32,308 nucleotides of DNA from a virus. The translations under genes were made by a program, and so were the position numbers. Shown piece after piece: positions 16,220 to 23,255 of this stretch; position 1 is the stretch's first letter, and every line of letters begins with the position of its first letter. The notes below the pieces were generated by a model. That model saw nothing but the letters and a program-made list of their open reading frames with translations. It had not been told where the DNA came from and made no database searches. The stretch lies in the IMG/VR virus record IMGVR_UViG_3300042540_000269, positions 1-32,308 of that record; one strand, 5' to 3'.

Positions 16220-16276
16220 TAAAAATAACAAGGGGTGCGACTGTAACGCACAATTTAACCTTTAAAAACAAGAATT

Positions 16277-16351
16277 ATGAAAGACTTTTTAAAATTTGCC
16301 CTCGCAGTTTATTTATTAGGATTAATTATCGGAATCATTGAATCAATTTAA
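16277..16351 (+). CDS. 24-residue membrane miniprotein
   Basis: ATG at 16277 to TAA at 16349-16351 encodes 24 residues. MKDFLKFALA is followed by a hydrophobic run (VYLLGLIIGIIESI), a single transmembrane helix with almost no tail. The leader TAAAAACAAGAATT before the ATG is the same as for 16022, which supports translation. Too short for family assignment. Confidence 0.45.
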   Translation: MKDFLKFALAVYLLGLIIGIIESI

Positions 16352-16361
16352 AAACAAGAAA

Positions 16362-16697
16362 ATGGAAAAGTACACTGAATTACAAATCGACCTACCTAAC
16401 GAAGAAGCTTCATTCGTTATTAATGAAATAATTTTCACCGTAAAATTTGAAATCCACAACTATGTTTGCATTTATACCTCAATGCGTTTTGAGTTTTGGT
16501 GTGACGACCTTTGCGAAATCGTTGTAATTGAACCTAAAGACCTAGAAAAACACGGTATTAATTTAGACGTTTGCGAAGACTTACACGACGAAATCAATAA
16601 GGAAATCGAAAATTGGTATCACGAAAATTACGAGGTTGACCCTGACGAAAACATCGACGAGTGGTTTGAAAAGAAAATTAAATACTTTAATGCTTAA
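16362..16697 (+). CDS. Acidic hypothetical early protein
   Basis: 111 residues from the ATG at 16362, chosen because AAAAACAAGAA immediately precedes it, as for two upstream genes. A longer in-frame start at 16338 lies inside the miniprotein gene. The protein is strongly acidic (LEKHGINLDVCEDLHDEINK, DPDENIDEWFEKK) with several Cys in the middle (HNYVCIYTSMRFEFWCDDLC). Acidic small early proteins can mimic DNA, but that is speculation. Not recognised. Confidence 0.6.
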   Translation: MEKYTELQIDLPNEEASFVINEIIFTVKFEIHNYVCIYTSMRFEFWCDDLCEIVVIEPKDLEKHGINLDVCEDLHDEINKEIENWYHENYEVDPDENIDEWFEKKIKYFNA

Positions 16698-16700
16698 GAT

Positions 16701-16925
16701 ATGAAACAAACGGCAGTAGAATTTTTTGAAGACGAACTCAAAGATAAATTAGGAACAATTGTAATTAATAAAAATTGGGAATTATTGGAACAAATAATTG
16801 ACCAAGCCAAAGAAATGGAGAAAGGTCAAATAATGAAAACTTGGTATGATTGTAAGTTATCAATAATAGAAAAAAATCCAACTGATGCAGAACAATATTA
16901 CAATGAAACCTTTAAATCAGAATAA
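16701..16925 (+). CDS. Small helical hypothetical protein
   Basis: 74 residues, all helical in appearance (VEFFEDELKDKLG, WELLEQIIDQAKEMEKGQIM, DAEQYYNETFKS). Similar short proteins with a QAKEMEK-x-Q core recur in phages of this phylum, function unknown. Lies 3 nt after the previous stop and 1 nt before the next start, so in the early operon. Confidence 0.6.
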   Translation: MKQTAVEFFEDELKDKLGTIVINKNWELLEQIIDQAKEMEKGQIMKTWYDCKLSIIEKNPTDAEQYYNETFKSE

Positions 16926-16926
16926 A

Positions 16927-17079
16927 ATGTACGTAGACATAAACACAATAATTAATTACTGGAAAGGTCAAAAACACGAAGGAGACAAAGGGGGAAATTT
17001 TAACCTAGACCTTTATTTACAAATCTTAAAAGCAAAAAGCAATGAAATACAACAGAGGGAAAATAGCCAAACTAACTGA
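16927..17079 (+). CDS. Small hypothetical early protein
   Basis: 50 residues from ATG at 16927, placed 1 nt after the preceding TAA; an earlier in-frame start at 16885 would overlap that gene by 41 nt. The sequence MYVDINTIINYWKGQKHEGD is hydrophilic with no known motif. Its end overlaps the DnaA-like gene by 38 nt in another frame. Confidence 0.45.
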   Translation: MYVDINTIINYWKGQKHEGDKGGNFNLDLYLQILKAKSNEIQQRENSQTN

Positions 17080-17443
17080 ATGCACTAAATTCGAAATGAT
17101 TGATTTCTACAACGCGTGTCCGTTCGTGTTTGAGGGTGAATTTATCGACACCCGTAAACGTGAGGTTGTTCTTTGGCGTTCGGTTGGTATGGTGTGGAAA
17201 TGGTTAGGGGGTTCGTCACTTGCTGAAAGCGCAAAAGAATTTCACCGAGACCACGCGGTTACAGTTCACGCCATTAAAGCGGTTATAAATGCATACGAGG
17301 GTTACGGACACCCCGAAATAATAGAAAACATCGAGAAAGTTAAAGCGTGTTTTCCTTTAAATTACTATCCTGACGAGGACATTTGGGTTAATTACGCTAA
17401 AAATTTGGTTCGTTTAGACGGACTATTAGGAAAAATGTTATAA
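17042..17443 (+). CDS. DnaA domain IV-like DNA-binding protein
   Basis: 133 residues. Residues 59-78 (SLAESAKEFHRDHAVTVHAI) match the layout of the DnaA C-terminal helix-turn-helix, in which SL-x-E-I-x-x-x-F precedes the RDHxxVxHA signature. Here R69, D70, H71, V75, H76 and A77 keep the spacing. No AAA+ ATPase domain is present, so this is the DNA-binding part alone with its own N- and C-terminal regions. Possible roles are binding DnaA-box-like sites in the early region, helping origin recognition, or competing with host DnaA. Motif is clear; role is inference. Confidence 0.6.
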   Translation: MKYNRGKIAKLTECTKFEMIDFYNACPFVFEGEFIDTRKREVVLWRSVGMVWKWLGGSSLAESAKEFHRDHAVTVHAIKAVINAYEGYGHPEIIENIEKVKACFPLNYYPDEDIWVNYAKNLVRLDGLLGKML

Positions 17444-17468
17444 TTTTAAACAATCAAATCTAATAAAA

Positions 17469-18002
17469 ATGAAAAAACAAGAAACAACGGTTGAAGCTGC
17501 GGCTTTAACATTTTTGCAAAAGCTTCATAAAGCAAAGCAATCAATTAAGAAGGTAGCGAAGAACGCTAAAAACCCACACTTTAAAAACAATTACGCCGAC
17601 ATTAACGCGTTAATTGATGAGGTTGAACCCGTTCTTTTGGAAAACAACCTTTTATTATTACAACCAATCGAAGACGGTTTTGTATTTAGTCGAATAGTCG
17701 ACATTGATTCGGGCGAAATTGCCGAAAGTTATATGAAGTTGCCTGAAATCCTAGACCCTCAAAAAATCGGGTCGGCTTGCACTTATTTTCGCCGTTACAC
17801 TTTGGTCGGACTTTTATGTTTGCAAGCGATTGATGACGATTCGAATTTAGCAACGGAAGCGGTTAAAACACAAAAGCCATTAATTAACGACGAACGCTTT
17901 CAAAAGGCTTTGGAGGCTATCGAAAACGGGTTAGCTTCAAAAGACGATTTAAACAAATTTCAGTTAACTCAAAGTCAAATAACTAAACTTAACCAACTAT
18001 GA
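17469..18002 (+). CDS. erf: Erf-family single-strand annealing protein
   Basis: 177 residues. The ERF core is present: PHFKNNYADINALIDEVEPV (N-terminal), NNLLLLQPI, then the conserved DPQKIGSACTYFRRYTLVG and LLCLQAIDDDSNLA. The shorter C-terminus is variable. The protein promotes annealing of complementary single strands. Its gene overlaps the exonuclease downstream by ATGA, making a Red/RecET-like recombination pair. Confidence is high. Confidence 0.85.
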   Translation: MKKQETTVEAAALTFLQKLHKAKQSIKKVAKNAKNPHFKNNYADINALIDEVEPVLLENNLLLLQPIEDGFVFSRIVDIDSGEIAESYMKLPEILDPQKIGSACTYFRRYTLVGLLCLQAIDDDSNLATEAVKTQKPLINDERFQKALEAIENGLASKDDLNKFQLTQSQITKLNQL

Positions 18003-18664
18003 AAATACGTTGTTCATCACTAGGAAAAATAATGACTGCGCCCCGTTCAAAATCGGAGGTGTTAAGTCAAACCGCAAAGTCTTACATTGAAGAACTTGCA
18101 AAAGAACATTTATTCGGTATTAAAAAGGTGTTTAAAAGCCGTTACACTGACAAAGGGAACGAAGTCGAAGAACAAGCTATTGAACTAACCGAGGACGTGT
18201 TAGGATTCGAGTTTTTGACCAAGAACGAAAAGTACTTTGAAAACGATTACATTAAAGGAACGCCCGACGTAATTACAACATCGTTAATTATTGACGTAAA
18301 AAGTAGTTGGTCGGGTGAAACGTTTCCTTTTTTTGAAAGCGAATTACCTAACAAAGACTATTATTACCAAGTAATGGGGTATATGTGGTTAACTGGGAAA
18401 CAAAACGCTTTAATTAGTTACTGTTTAATTAACACACCTGAAGAAATTGTTAACGATGAAATACGACGCACCGCTTGGGGAAAATACGAAATTGAACCCT
18501 CTGAAGAAACTATTCGAGAGGTTCAGTCTGTTCATAATTTCAATCATATACCGAAAGATAGACGAGTGAAAGCCTTTCACGTTGAGTTTAACGAAGGTGT
18601 AATTAATGAAATGAAAACACGAATTGACGAATGTAGAAAATACTTTAATACTTTAATAAAATGA
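17999..18664 (+). CDS. YqaJ-like viral exonuclease (PD-(D/E)XK)
   Basis: 221 residues. It opens with RCSSLGKIMTAP. Motif TDKGNEVEEQAIEL provides the upstream Glu, YIKGTPDVI the Asp and LIIDVKSSW the (D/E)xK residues; YYYQVMGYMWLTG is the helix after the active site seen in YqaJ/lambda-exo nucleases. It would resect double-strand ends for the Erf protein encoded just upstream. Overlaps both neighbours by ATGA. Confidence is good on the family. Confidence 0.75.
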   Translation: MKIRCSSLGKIMTAPRSKSEVLSQTAKSYIEELAKEHLFGIKKVFKSRYTDKGNEVEEQAIELTEDVLGFEFLTKNEKYFENDYIKGTPDVITTSLIIDVKSSWSGETFPFFESELPNKDYYYQVMGYMWLTGKQNALISYCLINTPEEIVNDEIRRTAWGKYEIEPSEETIREVQSVHNFNHIPKDRRVKAFHVEFNEGVINEMKTRIDECRKYFNTLIK

Positions 18665-19125
18665 AAATACTAAATGTAAAAAAAGAACATTGCAATGTTT
18701 ATGAAATACCAAATAACACCAGTGGAACTTATTTTTTATTGAATAATGAAAATGAAGTTGTTTATGTTGGAAAAGCAACGTGCGTAAATAGTAGAATAAG
18801 TCAGCATAAAAAGAATAAAAATTTTTCGAATGTTGTAATTATTGAAACTAAAAATCAAAACGATGCTGAAGTTTTAGAAAGGATTTATTTAAATATTAAT
18901 TTACCTCTTTTAAATACTATTTGTCCTAGATATAATGATATTCCTTTATGGGCTTTAAGAGACCAAATAAAAGAATTAGAACATTATGTTGATACAACTG
19001 TCAGAGAAATGTTTATTGAAATAAAAAACGATTTACGCAATGATTACGAAAAATTTATTAGAATTGAAGCTAAAAGAATTTTTACTGATTATCAATTTAA
19101 TGGTCAATATATAAAATCTTATTAA
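18661..19125 (+). CDS. Free-standing GIY-YIG endonuclease
   Basis: 154 residues. G22-T23-Y24 and Y35-V36-G37 with K38 form the GIY-YIG pair; R45 in NSRISQHK, Glu in DAEVLERIYLN and the later PLLNT Asn complete the active site. The C-terminus (TVREMFIEIKNDLRNDYEKF) could be a small DNA-binding helix. The gene is visibly more AT-rich than both neighbours and inserts in the operon with an ATGA overlap, as expected of a laterally acquired homing-type nuclease. Repair function cannot be excluded. Confidence 0.7.
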   Translation: MKILNVKKEHCNVYEIPNNTSGTYFLLNNENEVVYVGKATCVNSRISQHKKNKNFSNVVIIETKNQNDAEVLERIYLNINLPLLNTICPRYNDIPLWALRDQIKELEHYVDTTVREMFIEIKNDLRNDYEKFIRIEAKRIFTDYQFNGQYIKSY

Positions 19126-19126
19126 A

Positions 19127-19336
19127 ATGAAAATAACACTTGAATTCGAAAGCCTAGAAGACGCTCAACCGCATTTAAACGGCTTTGACTATCGTATTGC
19201 TTTAGAAGACTTTTATAACTGGATGCGATATCAAATAAAACACGGTGAACTAATCGAAGCAAAATGGACGGTTTACGAAGAAATTCAAAAGAAATTCTTT
19301 AGTATATTAGAAGAAAATAATGTAAATTTAAATTAA
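19127..19336 (+). CDS. Small acidic hypothetical protein
   Basis: 69 residues: MKITLEFESLEDAQPHLNG, ALEDFYNWMRYQIKHGE, then a helical acidic end. Phages of many hosts carry small proteins with a similar strand-helix start; function unknown. Starts 1 nt after the GIY-YIG stop and returns to the typical base composition of the operon. Confidence 0.6.
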   Translation: MKITLEFESLEDAQPHLNGFDYRIALEDFYNWMRYQIKHGELIEAKWTVYEEIQKKFFSILEENNVNLN

Positions 19337-19342
19337 AAAGTT

Positions 19343-19570
19343 ATGAGTTACGACAACACGAACACGGGTGCAATATTCAAAAACGACAAAAAAGCTGATA
19401 ACCACCCTGATTACAAAGGTAAAATAAACGTAAAAGGCGAGGAACTAGAGATAGCCTTATGGGTTAAAGACGGTAAAAGCGGAAAGTTTTTCAGTGCAAA
19501 GATTAGCGAACCATTTAAAAAAGATGTCTTTGAGGGTTTGGAGCAACCGAAAACCGACCTACCGTTTTGA
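19343..19570 (+). CDS. Conserved small phage protein, DUF736-like
   Basis: 75 residues. The pattern MSYDNTNTGAIFKNDKK, NHPDYKGKINVKGEE, and IALWVKDGKSGKFFSAKIS is widely seen as a short beta protein in phage replication regions, related in form to DUF736 or ssDNA-binding-like folds. It lies downstream of the Erf/exonuclease pair. I do not assert a function; ssDNA binding is a possibility from fold and position. Confidence 0.55.
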   Translation: MSYDNTNTGAIFKNDKKADNHPDYKGKINVKGEELEIALWVKDGKSGKFFSAKISEPFKKDVFEGLEQPKTDLPF

Positions 19571-19746
19571 AAGCCTATTATTTAATATACCAATCGGAAG
19601 GTGTTCGAGATTGGAGGATAGTTCAAGCGCATTCAAATGAGGACGCCATCCAAAAAGCGGACATACATCCGAAATTGATTTACCACGTTTCAACACTGGA
19701 AGCTTGGGAGAAATTCAACGAAGAAAGACGAGGTATGTTTAAATAA
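19567..19746 (+). CDS. Small hypothetical protein, TTG start
   Basis: 59 residues from a TTG that overlaps the previous stop (TTGA). Reads MKAYYLIYQSEGVRDWRIVQ, then HSNEDAIQKADIHPKLIYHV and LEAWEKFNEERRGMF. Codon use and the coupled start support a real gene. Its TAA abuts the next promoter. Similar short proteins with a DAIxKA helix occur in phages; function unknown. Confidence 0.5.
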   Translation: MKAYYLIYQSEGVRDWRIVQAHSNEDAIQKADIHPKLIYHVSTLEAWEKFNEERRGMFK

Positions 19747-19775
19747 CAAAAACAATTTTTTTATATTATTAAGTA
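19745..19775 (+). promoter_or_regulatory. Late-type promoter in front of a structured RNA
   Basis: AACA at 19745, T-rich spacer, TATTAT at 19764-19769, TAAGT, and predicted start A at 19775. Spacing is as at the leaderless promoters, but no ATG follows. Instead the predicted start lies two bases before the first helix of the RNA at 19775-19871. Confidence 0.5.
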
Positions 19776-19871
19776 GGTTACGCTTCGACAACATAGTAAC
19801 TGAATAATAACATTATTACCCGATTATTTGAAAGCGAAGTCGAAGCCGCGAGTAGAATGGTCGGGTTTTTT
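19775..19871 (+). ncRNA. Structured RNA with predicted kissing-loop and terminator
   Basis: About 97 nt. Helix P1 is GTTAC (19777-19781) with GTAAC (19796-19800). P2 is AATAAT (19803-19808) with ATTATT (19812-19817), loop AAC. P3 is ACCCGA (19818-19823) with TCGGGT (19861-19866), followed by TTTTTT as an intrinsic terminator. GCTTCGAC (19782-19789), in the P1 loop, is an exact 8-bp complement of GTCGAAGC (19839-19846) in the P3 loop, which makes a loop-loop pseudoknot. It begins at the predicted start of a phage promoter and precedes the replication initiator gene at 19883. It may be a small RNA or an attenuating leader. All pairing is read by eye. Confidence 0.5.
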
Positions 19872-19882
19872 AATGAACTAAA

Positions 19883-20458
19883 ATGAGAAAAGCATTTAAT
19901 TTTTATCGTAGCTATTGGGACGTAGCTAACGAATTAAACGACAAAGAAAGGTTAGAGTTTTACGATGCGTTGTTAAAACGTGAGTTTACTGGTGAAGAAA
20001 GTGAACTTTCAGGAATGGTTAAGTTTGCTTACCTTTCACAAAAGCATTCCATTGATAATCAAATATTTGGTTACGTTTCTCAAATGAATAAAAAACACCC
20101 TAACCAAGACCCTTGGCAAGGGGGTACTAAAGAGGGTAAGATAACACCTAGGGTACAAGAGAAAGAGAAAGTAAAAGAGAAAGTAGAAGTAAAAGTTGAA
20201 TTAGAAAATATTGAAGACCGCAAACAAAAGTTTGCTGATAACCTCAAACCATTTGTTGAGAAATACGGAAGGGAGTTTATTAAGGATTTTTATTTGTACT
20301 GGAGTGAAACGACATTAAACAACAAAAAAATGAAGTATGAACTTGAAAAGACTTGGAGTTTAGAACGTAGGTTGTATAAGTGGGAAAGTAACGCTAAAAA
20401 GTTTGGGACAGTTTTACCTATTGAAGAAAAAACTAAATTTAAAGCAGCGTGGCAATAG
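19883..20458 (+). CDS. Phage replication initiator (DUF6291/DnaD-like type)
   Basis: 191 residues. The N-terminal KAFNFYRSYWDVANELNDKE, FYDALLKREFTG, SELSGMVKFAYL pattern is that of the DUF6291-type replication/replisome organiser domain. A charged linker (QEKEKVKEKVEVKVE) follows, then a C-terminal DFYLYWSET, KMKYELEKTWSLERRLYKW helix set also seen in phage replication initiators. Such proteins bind the origin and load the helicase, encoded directly downstream with a 10-nt overlap. Likely regulated by the structured RNA just upstream. Confidence 0.65.
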   Translation: MRKAFNFYRSYWDVANELNDKERLEFYDALLKREFTGEESELSGMVKFAYLSQKHSIDNQIFGYVSQMNKKHPNQDPWQGGTKEGKITPRVQEKEKVKEKVEVKVELENIEDRKQKFADNLKPFVEKYGREFIKDFYLYWSETTLNNKKMKYELEKTWSLERRLYKWESNAKKFGTVLPIEEKTKFKAAWQ

Positions 20459-21444
20459 AAGGATTTAAAGTAACGGAGCCTAGCGATGTTCTTAAACAAT
20501 TAAAAGAATATAGAAATAATTACCACGAAAGAGGTGTTTATTTGGGGTTTGCTGCGATTGATGAATATTATTCAATGCAGTTAGGCGGTTGTACTGACTG
20601 GACGGGTTTCCCAATGAGTGGTAAAACGCAAGTGTTAATGGAAATGTTAATGAATACTTCTATATTTTACGGTTGGAAACATTTAATTTATTTTCCTGAT
20701 GTTGGTAATAACGTTGAAATAATTGCGGACTTCATTCACAAAAAGACGAACAAATCTTTTGACCCAAAAAAACCGAATGTAATTACTGATTTTGATATCG
20801 AGAAAGAAATTAAGTGGGTTACTGACCATTTCAAGGTATTAACTAAAGTTGACGTTAAAGCTAAAATGACACCAATGGATTTTTGGGATATGGCTGCGCA
20901 CATTAAAAAGACGGAAGGATTACACACCGCCAGTATTGACAGTTGGAAAGATTTAAGCCACCCTTATGACACTTACGGAGGTTATGCGACTTATTTGGAG
21001 TTTTGCTTACCTTATCGAAATCATATTGCTGAAGAAAACGACTTGCATTTACATACAATTATTCACCCAAAACTTACGGAGAAAGTAAATGGTCAAAGGT
21101 CAGTGCCTACACCCTACGATTTAAAAGGAGGTTCGGAGTGGTTTAATAGTGGTAAGTCAATGATTACAATCCATCGACCCGACGTAACGCATAACTTGGT
21201 TGAAATCTATTTCAATAAAATAAAACCGCGTTCAATTGGTAGGATAGGTAAGTGTGAACTTCATTTTGACATAAACACTTTGACTTATTACGACATTGAT
21301 GTTGTTGCACCAAACCAACACAATAAACTTTACGCTGCTCCAAAAGGCGAATTAAAAACACGAAATGTATTACCGAATGAAATACAAGAATTTTATAAAC
21401 CACTATTGCCAAATAATAATTTTGACGATGGATTACCTTTTTAA
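20449..21444 (+). CDS. RecA-fold replicative helicase-like ATPase
   Basis: 331 residues from a GTG start overlapping the initiator gene. Walker A is GFPMSGKT (G53-T60) and a Walker B-like HTASIDSW has D164. Further segments GWKHLIYFPDVGNNVE and HLHTIIHPKLTEK with GGSEWFNSGKSMITIHR fit the C-terminal ATPase core of DnaB/Twinkle-type helicases. No primase or DnaB N-terminal domain is present. Acts at the fork with the initiator encoded upstream. RecA-like ATPase is confident; helicase is the likely function. Confidence 0.65.
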   Translation: MAIEGFKVTEPSDVLKQLKEYRNNYHERGVYLGFAAIDEYYSMQLGGCTDWTGFPMSGKTQVLMEMLMNTSIFYGWKHLIYFPDVGNNVEIIADFIHKKTNKSFDPKKPNVITDFDIEKEIKWVTDHFKVLTKVDVKAKMTPMDFWDMAAHIKKTEGLHTASIDSWKDLSHPYDTYGGYATYLEFCLPYRNHIAEENDLHLHTIIHPKLTEKVNGQRSVPTPYDLKGGSEWFNSGKSMITIHRPDVTHNLVEIYFNKIKPRSIGRIGKCELHFDINTLTYYDIDVVAPNQHNKLYAAPKGELKTRNVLPNEIQEFYKPLLPNNNFDDGLPF

Positions 21445-21446
21445 CT

Positions 21447-21623
21447 ATGAGATTAATTAAACAAAATAAGAAAACAACCGATTTAACGAACGGTGAACAA
21501 TTTAAGTTTTTAAACGAGCAAACAAATTACGAAGTTGTTGACTGGATTTATTACCGAAAAATTGGTACAAAAACACGAAAACTATTACCTAATGTTTGGG
21601 TAAAATCTTATAAAACTATTTAA
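21447..21623 (+). CDS. Small basic hypothetical protein
   Basis: 58 residues from the ATG at 21447, 2 nt after the helicase stop, with AACT before the ATG as for several neighbours. Contains LTNGEQFKFLNEQTNYEVVD and a basic C-terminus (RKIGTKTRKLLPNVWVKSYK). No recognised family; basic charge permits nucleic-acid binding but does not prove it. Confidence 0.5.
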   Translation: MRLIKQNKKTTDLTNGEQFKFLNEQTNYEVVDWIYYRKIGTKTRKLLPNVWVKSYKTI

Positions 21624-21625
21624 CT

Positions 21626-21883
21626 ATGGACAAAGCATTAAAACAAACTTTAGCGTCCGTTAATTTGTCGCTAACGATTAATAAAATGATTTTTCGCAAG
21701 AAACTAGAACCGAAAAAATCGGAAGGAATCGAGGTAATTATTCAAGACCTTTTATTAGTCGATGAGGTATTTAAACAACTGAAACACGAAAACAAAATTT
21801 TAACGACTAAACTCTATCAGATGAATATAGAGTTAATGAAAGCAAACCAACGAATAAACGACTTGAGAATATATGAAGACTAA
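21626..21883 (+). CDS. Small coiled-coil hypothetical protein
   Basis: 85 residues with helical segments throughout, ending in a heptad-like KLYQMNIELMKANQRINDLR coiled coil. Starts 2 nt after the preceding stop, preceded by AACT, and overlaps the HNH gene by 11 nt. Not recognised; likely early or middle operon protein. Confidence 0.55.
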   Translation: MDKALKQTLASVNLSLTINKMIFRKKLEPKKSEGIEVIIQDLLLVDEVFKQLKHENKILTTKLYQMNIELMKANQRINDLRIYED

Positions 21884-22346
21884 AAAATGTTCGTGTTGTG
21901 GAATTGAAAAAGAATTATCTAAATTTAGGTGTTTTTACAATAAAAAAATAAATGGTTATTTTGATGAATGTAGAATTTGTTACGATTTGAATTTTAAAAA
22001 TCAAATTATAAAAGAACAAGGAATTGAAAGTTGGAATAAATGGTTGTTTGATTCTTTTAAACATAGGATAAGGTCTAGAACACGTTTTGCATTCAAACGC
22101 ATAAAAGAAAATAAACCAATAAATACTGAAAAAATATTGGGTTGTGATTGGTTAACGGCTAAATTGCATATTGAAAGATTTTTTACTAATGAATTAAATT
22201 GGGATAATTTTAACGAATGGCATATAGACCACGTAATTCCATTATGTTCAGCATCTAACATAGAAGAAGTTATTTTATTATGTCGATACACAAATTTACA
22301 ACCTTTAATAGCAAAGGATAATTTAAAAAAAGGTGGTAAATATTAA
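21873..22346 (+). CDS. Free-standing HNH endonuclease
   Basis: 157 residues. An N-terminal zinc ribbon (C6/C9 and C33/C36) is followed by a basic helix (HRIRSRTRFAFKR) and the HNH core WHIDHVIPLCSA with LLCRYTNLQPLIAKDN. This matches phage homing-type HNH nucleases. Base composition is clearly more AT-rich than the adjacent helicase and NinG genes, so recent acquisition is likely. It overlaps the coiled-coil gene at its 5' end. Confidence 0.75.
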   Translation: MKTKKCSCCGIEKELSKFRCFYNKKINGYFDECRICYDLNFKNQIIKEQGIESWNKWLFDSFKHRIRSRTRFAFKRIKENKPINTEKILGCDWLTAKLHIERFFTNELNWDNFNEWHIDHVIPLCSASNIEEVILLCRYTNLQPLIAKDNLKKGGKY

Positions 22347-22356
22347 ATATAAAACT

Positions 22357-22893
22357 ATGAAAACACGAAAATGTAAATACTGCCGTTCAGAGTTCACACC
22401 TTACACCTCACTTCAAAAGAATTGTTTTCACGACCTTTGTGTCAAAGCAATGATTAAAGAACACGAGGTTAAGCAATGGAACAAGAAAAAAGCGAAGTTA
22501 AAAAAGGAGTTAATGACTGCATCCGACTGGCTTAAAATTGCTCAAACTACGTTTAACAAGTTTATTCGTCTTCGTGACACGGGTTTAAATTGTATTTCTT
22601 GCAACGAAAAACCGAAAAAAGAAAACGGAGGGCATTATTTTAGCGCAGGCGGACACGCTAACGTTAGATTTAACGAAGACAACGTACACTTGCAGTGTGA
22701 AAGATGCAACCAGTTCTTAAGCGGTAATCTTTTAAACTACCAAATAGGTATAGAAAAACGAATAGGAGGGCAAAGATTACTAGTATTACACGAACAAGCG
22801 CATATAACAAAGAAATTTACCATTGACGAACTGCGAGAAATAAACGAAATCTATAAACAAAAAATCAAAGAATTAAAAAAGTTGTATATTTGA
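22357..22893 (+). CDS. ninG: NinG/Rap recombination protein
   Basis: 178 residues from the ATG at 22357; the in-frame ATG at 22333 lies inside the HNH gene and is less likely. Zinc ligands are C6/C9 (RKCKYC), NCISCNEK, and VHLQCERC. The NinG pattern of an N-terminal finger, RLRDTGLNCISC, GGHYFSAGG, RFNEDNVHLQCERCNQFLSGN, and YQIGIEKRIGG is complete. Lambda NinG/Rap is a structure-specific nuclease that helps recombination, which fits with the Erf/YqaJ pair upstream. Confidence 0.8.
   Translation: MKTRKCKYCRSEFTPYTSLQKNCFHDLCVKAMIKEHEVKQWNKKKAKLKKELMTASDWLKIAQTTFNKFIRLRDTGLNCISCNEKPKKENGGHYFSAGGHANVRFNEDNVHLQCERCNQFLSGNLLNYQIGIEKRIGGQRLLVLHEQAHITKKFTIDELREINEIYKQKIKELKKLYI
22885..22892 (+). 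promoter_or_regulatory. Possible host-type -7 element
   Basis: TATATTTG matches TAnnTTTG and lies 5 nt before the ATG of the 42-residue gene at 22898. It is inside the ninG 3' end and has no clear -33 partner, so chance is possible. Confidence 0.2.
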
Positions 22894-22897
22894 ACTA

Positions 22898-23026
22898 ATG
22901 AACAGATTACTAACAAAACTTTTAAGGGTTAATTTTCGTCAATACGCTATGAGAAGACGAACACCTAACAAGTTTTTAAAGGAATTTAGTCACGAAGCTT
23001 TTGTAAGGTTAAACCCTGAAGAATGA
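22898..23026 (+). CDS. 42-residue basic miniprotein
   Basis: ATG 22898 to TGA 23024-23026. MNRLLTKLLRVNFRQYAMRR is followed by RTPNKFLKEF and an EAFVRLNPEE end. Highly basic N-terminus. It starts 4 nt after ninG and lies between convincing genes. No family recognised; short length keeps confidence low. Confidence 0.35.
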   Translation: MNRLLTKLLRVNFRQYAMRRRTPNKFLKEFSHEAFVRLNPEE

Positions 23027-23051
23027 ATAACAATTTTAAGCCTATAACCTT

Positions 23052-23255
23052 ATGACATCTAAAGAACAAGCCGCTAAATTGAGGTATTTATTTTCTAAAG
23101 AATTAGATTTAAAAACTACAGATGTTAAAGTATTACAATGCGCTTTAATTGCAGTTAATTTGTCGCTTGAATTTTGTGGTGGTAAAGATATGAACGAGGA
23201 ATTTGATAAGGTTTTGTATCTAGTTGAAGTAAAAAACGAAATTGAAAAGTTATGA
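23052..23255 (+). CDS. Small helical hypothetical protein
   Basis: 67 residues: TSKEQAAKLRYLFSKELD, VLQCALIAVNLSLEFCGGKD, then FDKVLYLVEVKNEIEKL. Appears all helical and soluble. Its stop overlaps the next ATG (ATGA). Not recognised. Confidence 0.55.
   Translation: MTSKEQAAKLRYLFSKELDLKTTDVKVLQCALIAVNLSLEFCGGKDMNEEFDKVLYLVEVKNEIEKL

Noticed and set aside
16235-16251. Small hairpin GTGCG/CGCAC between the first two early genes as a regulatory element.
   Set aside because: Five base pairs without a T run; too weak to call a terminator or riboswitch.
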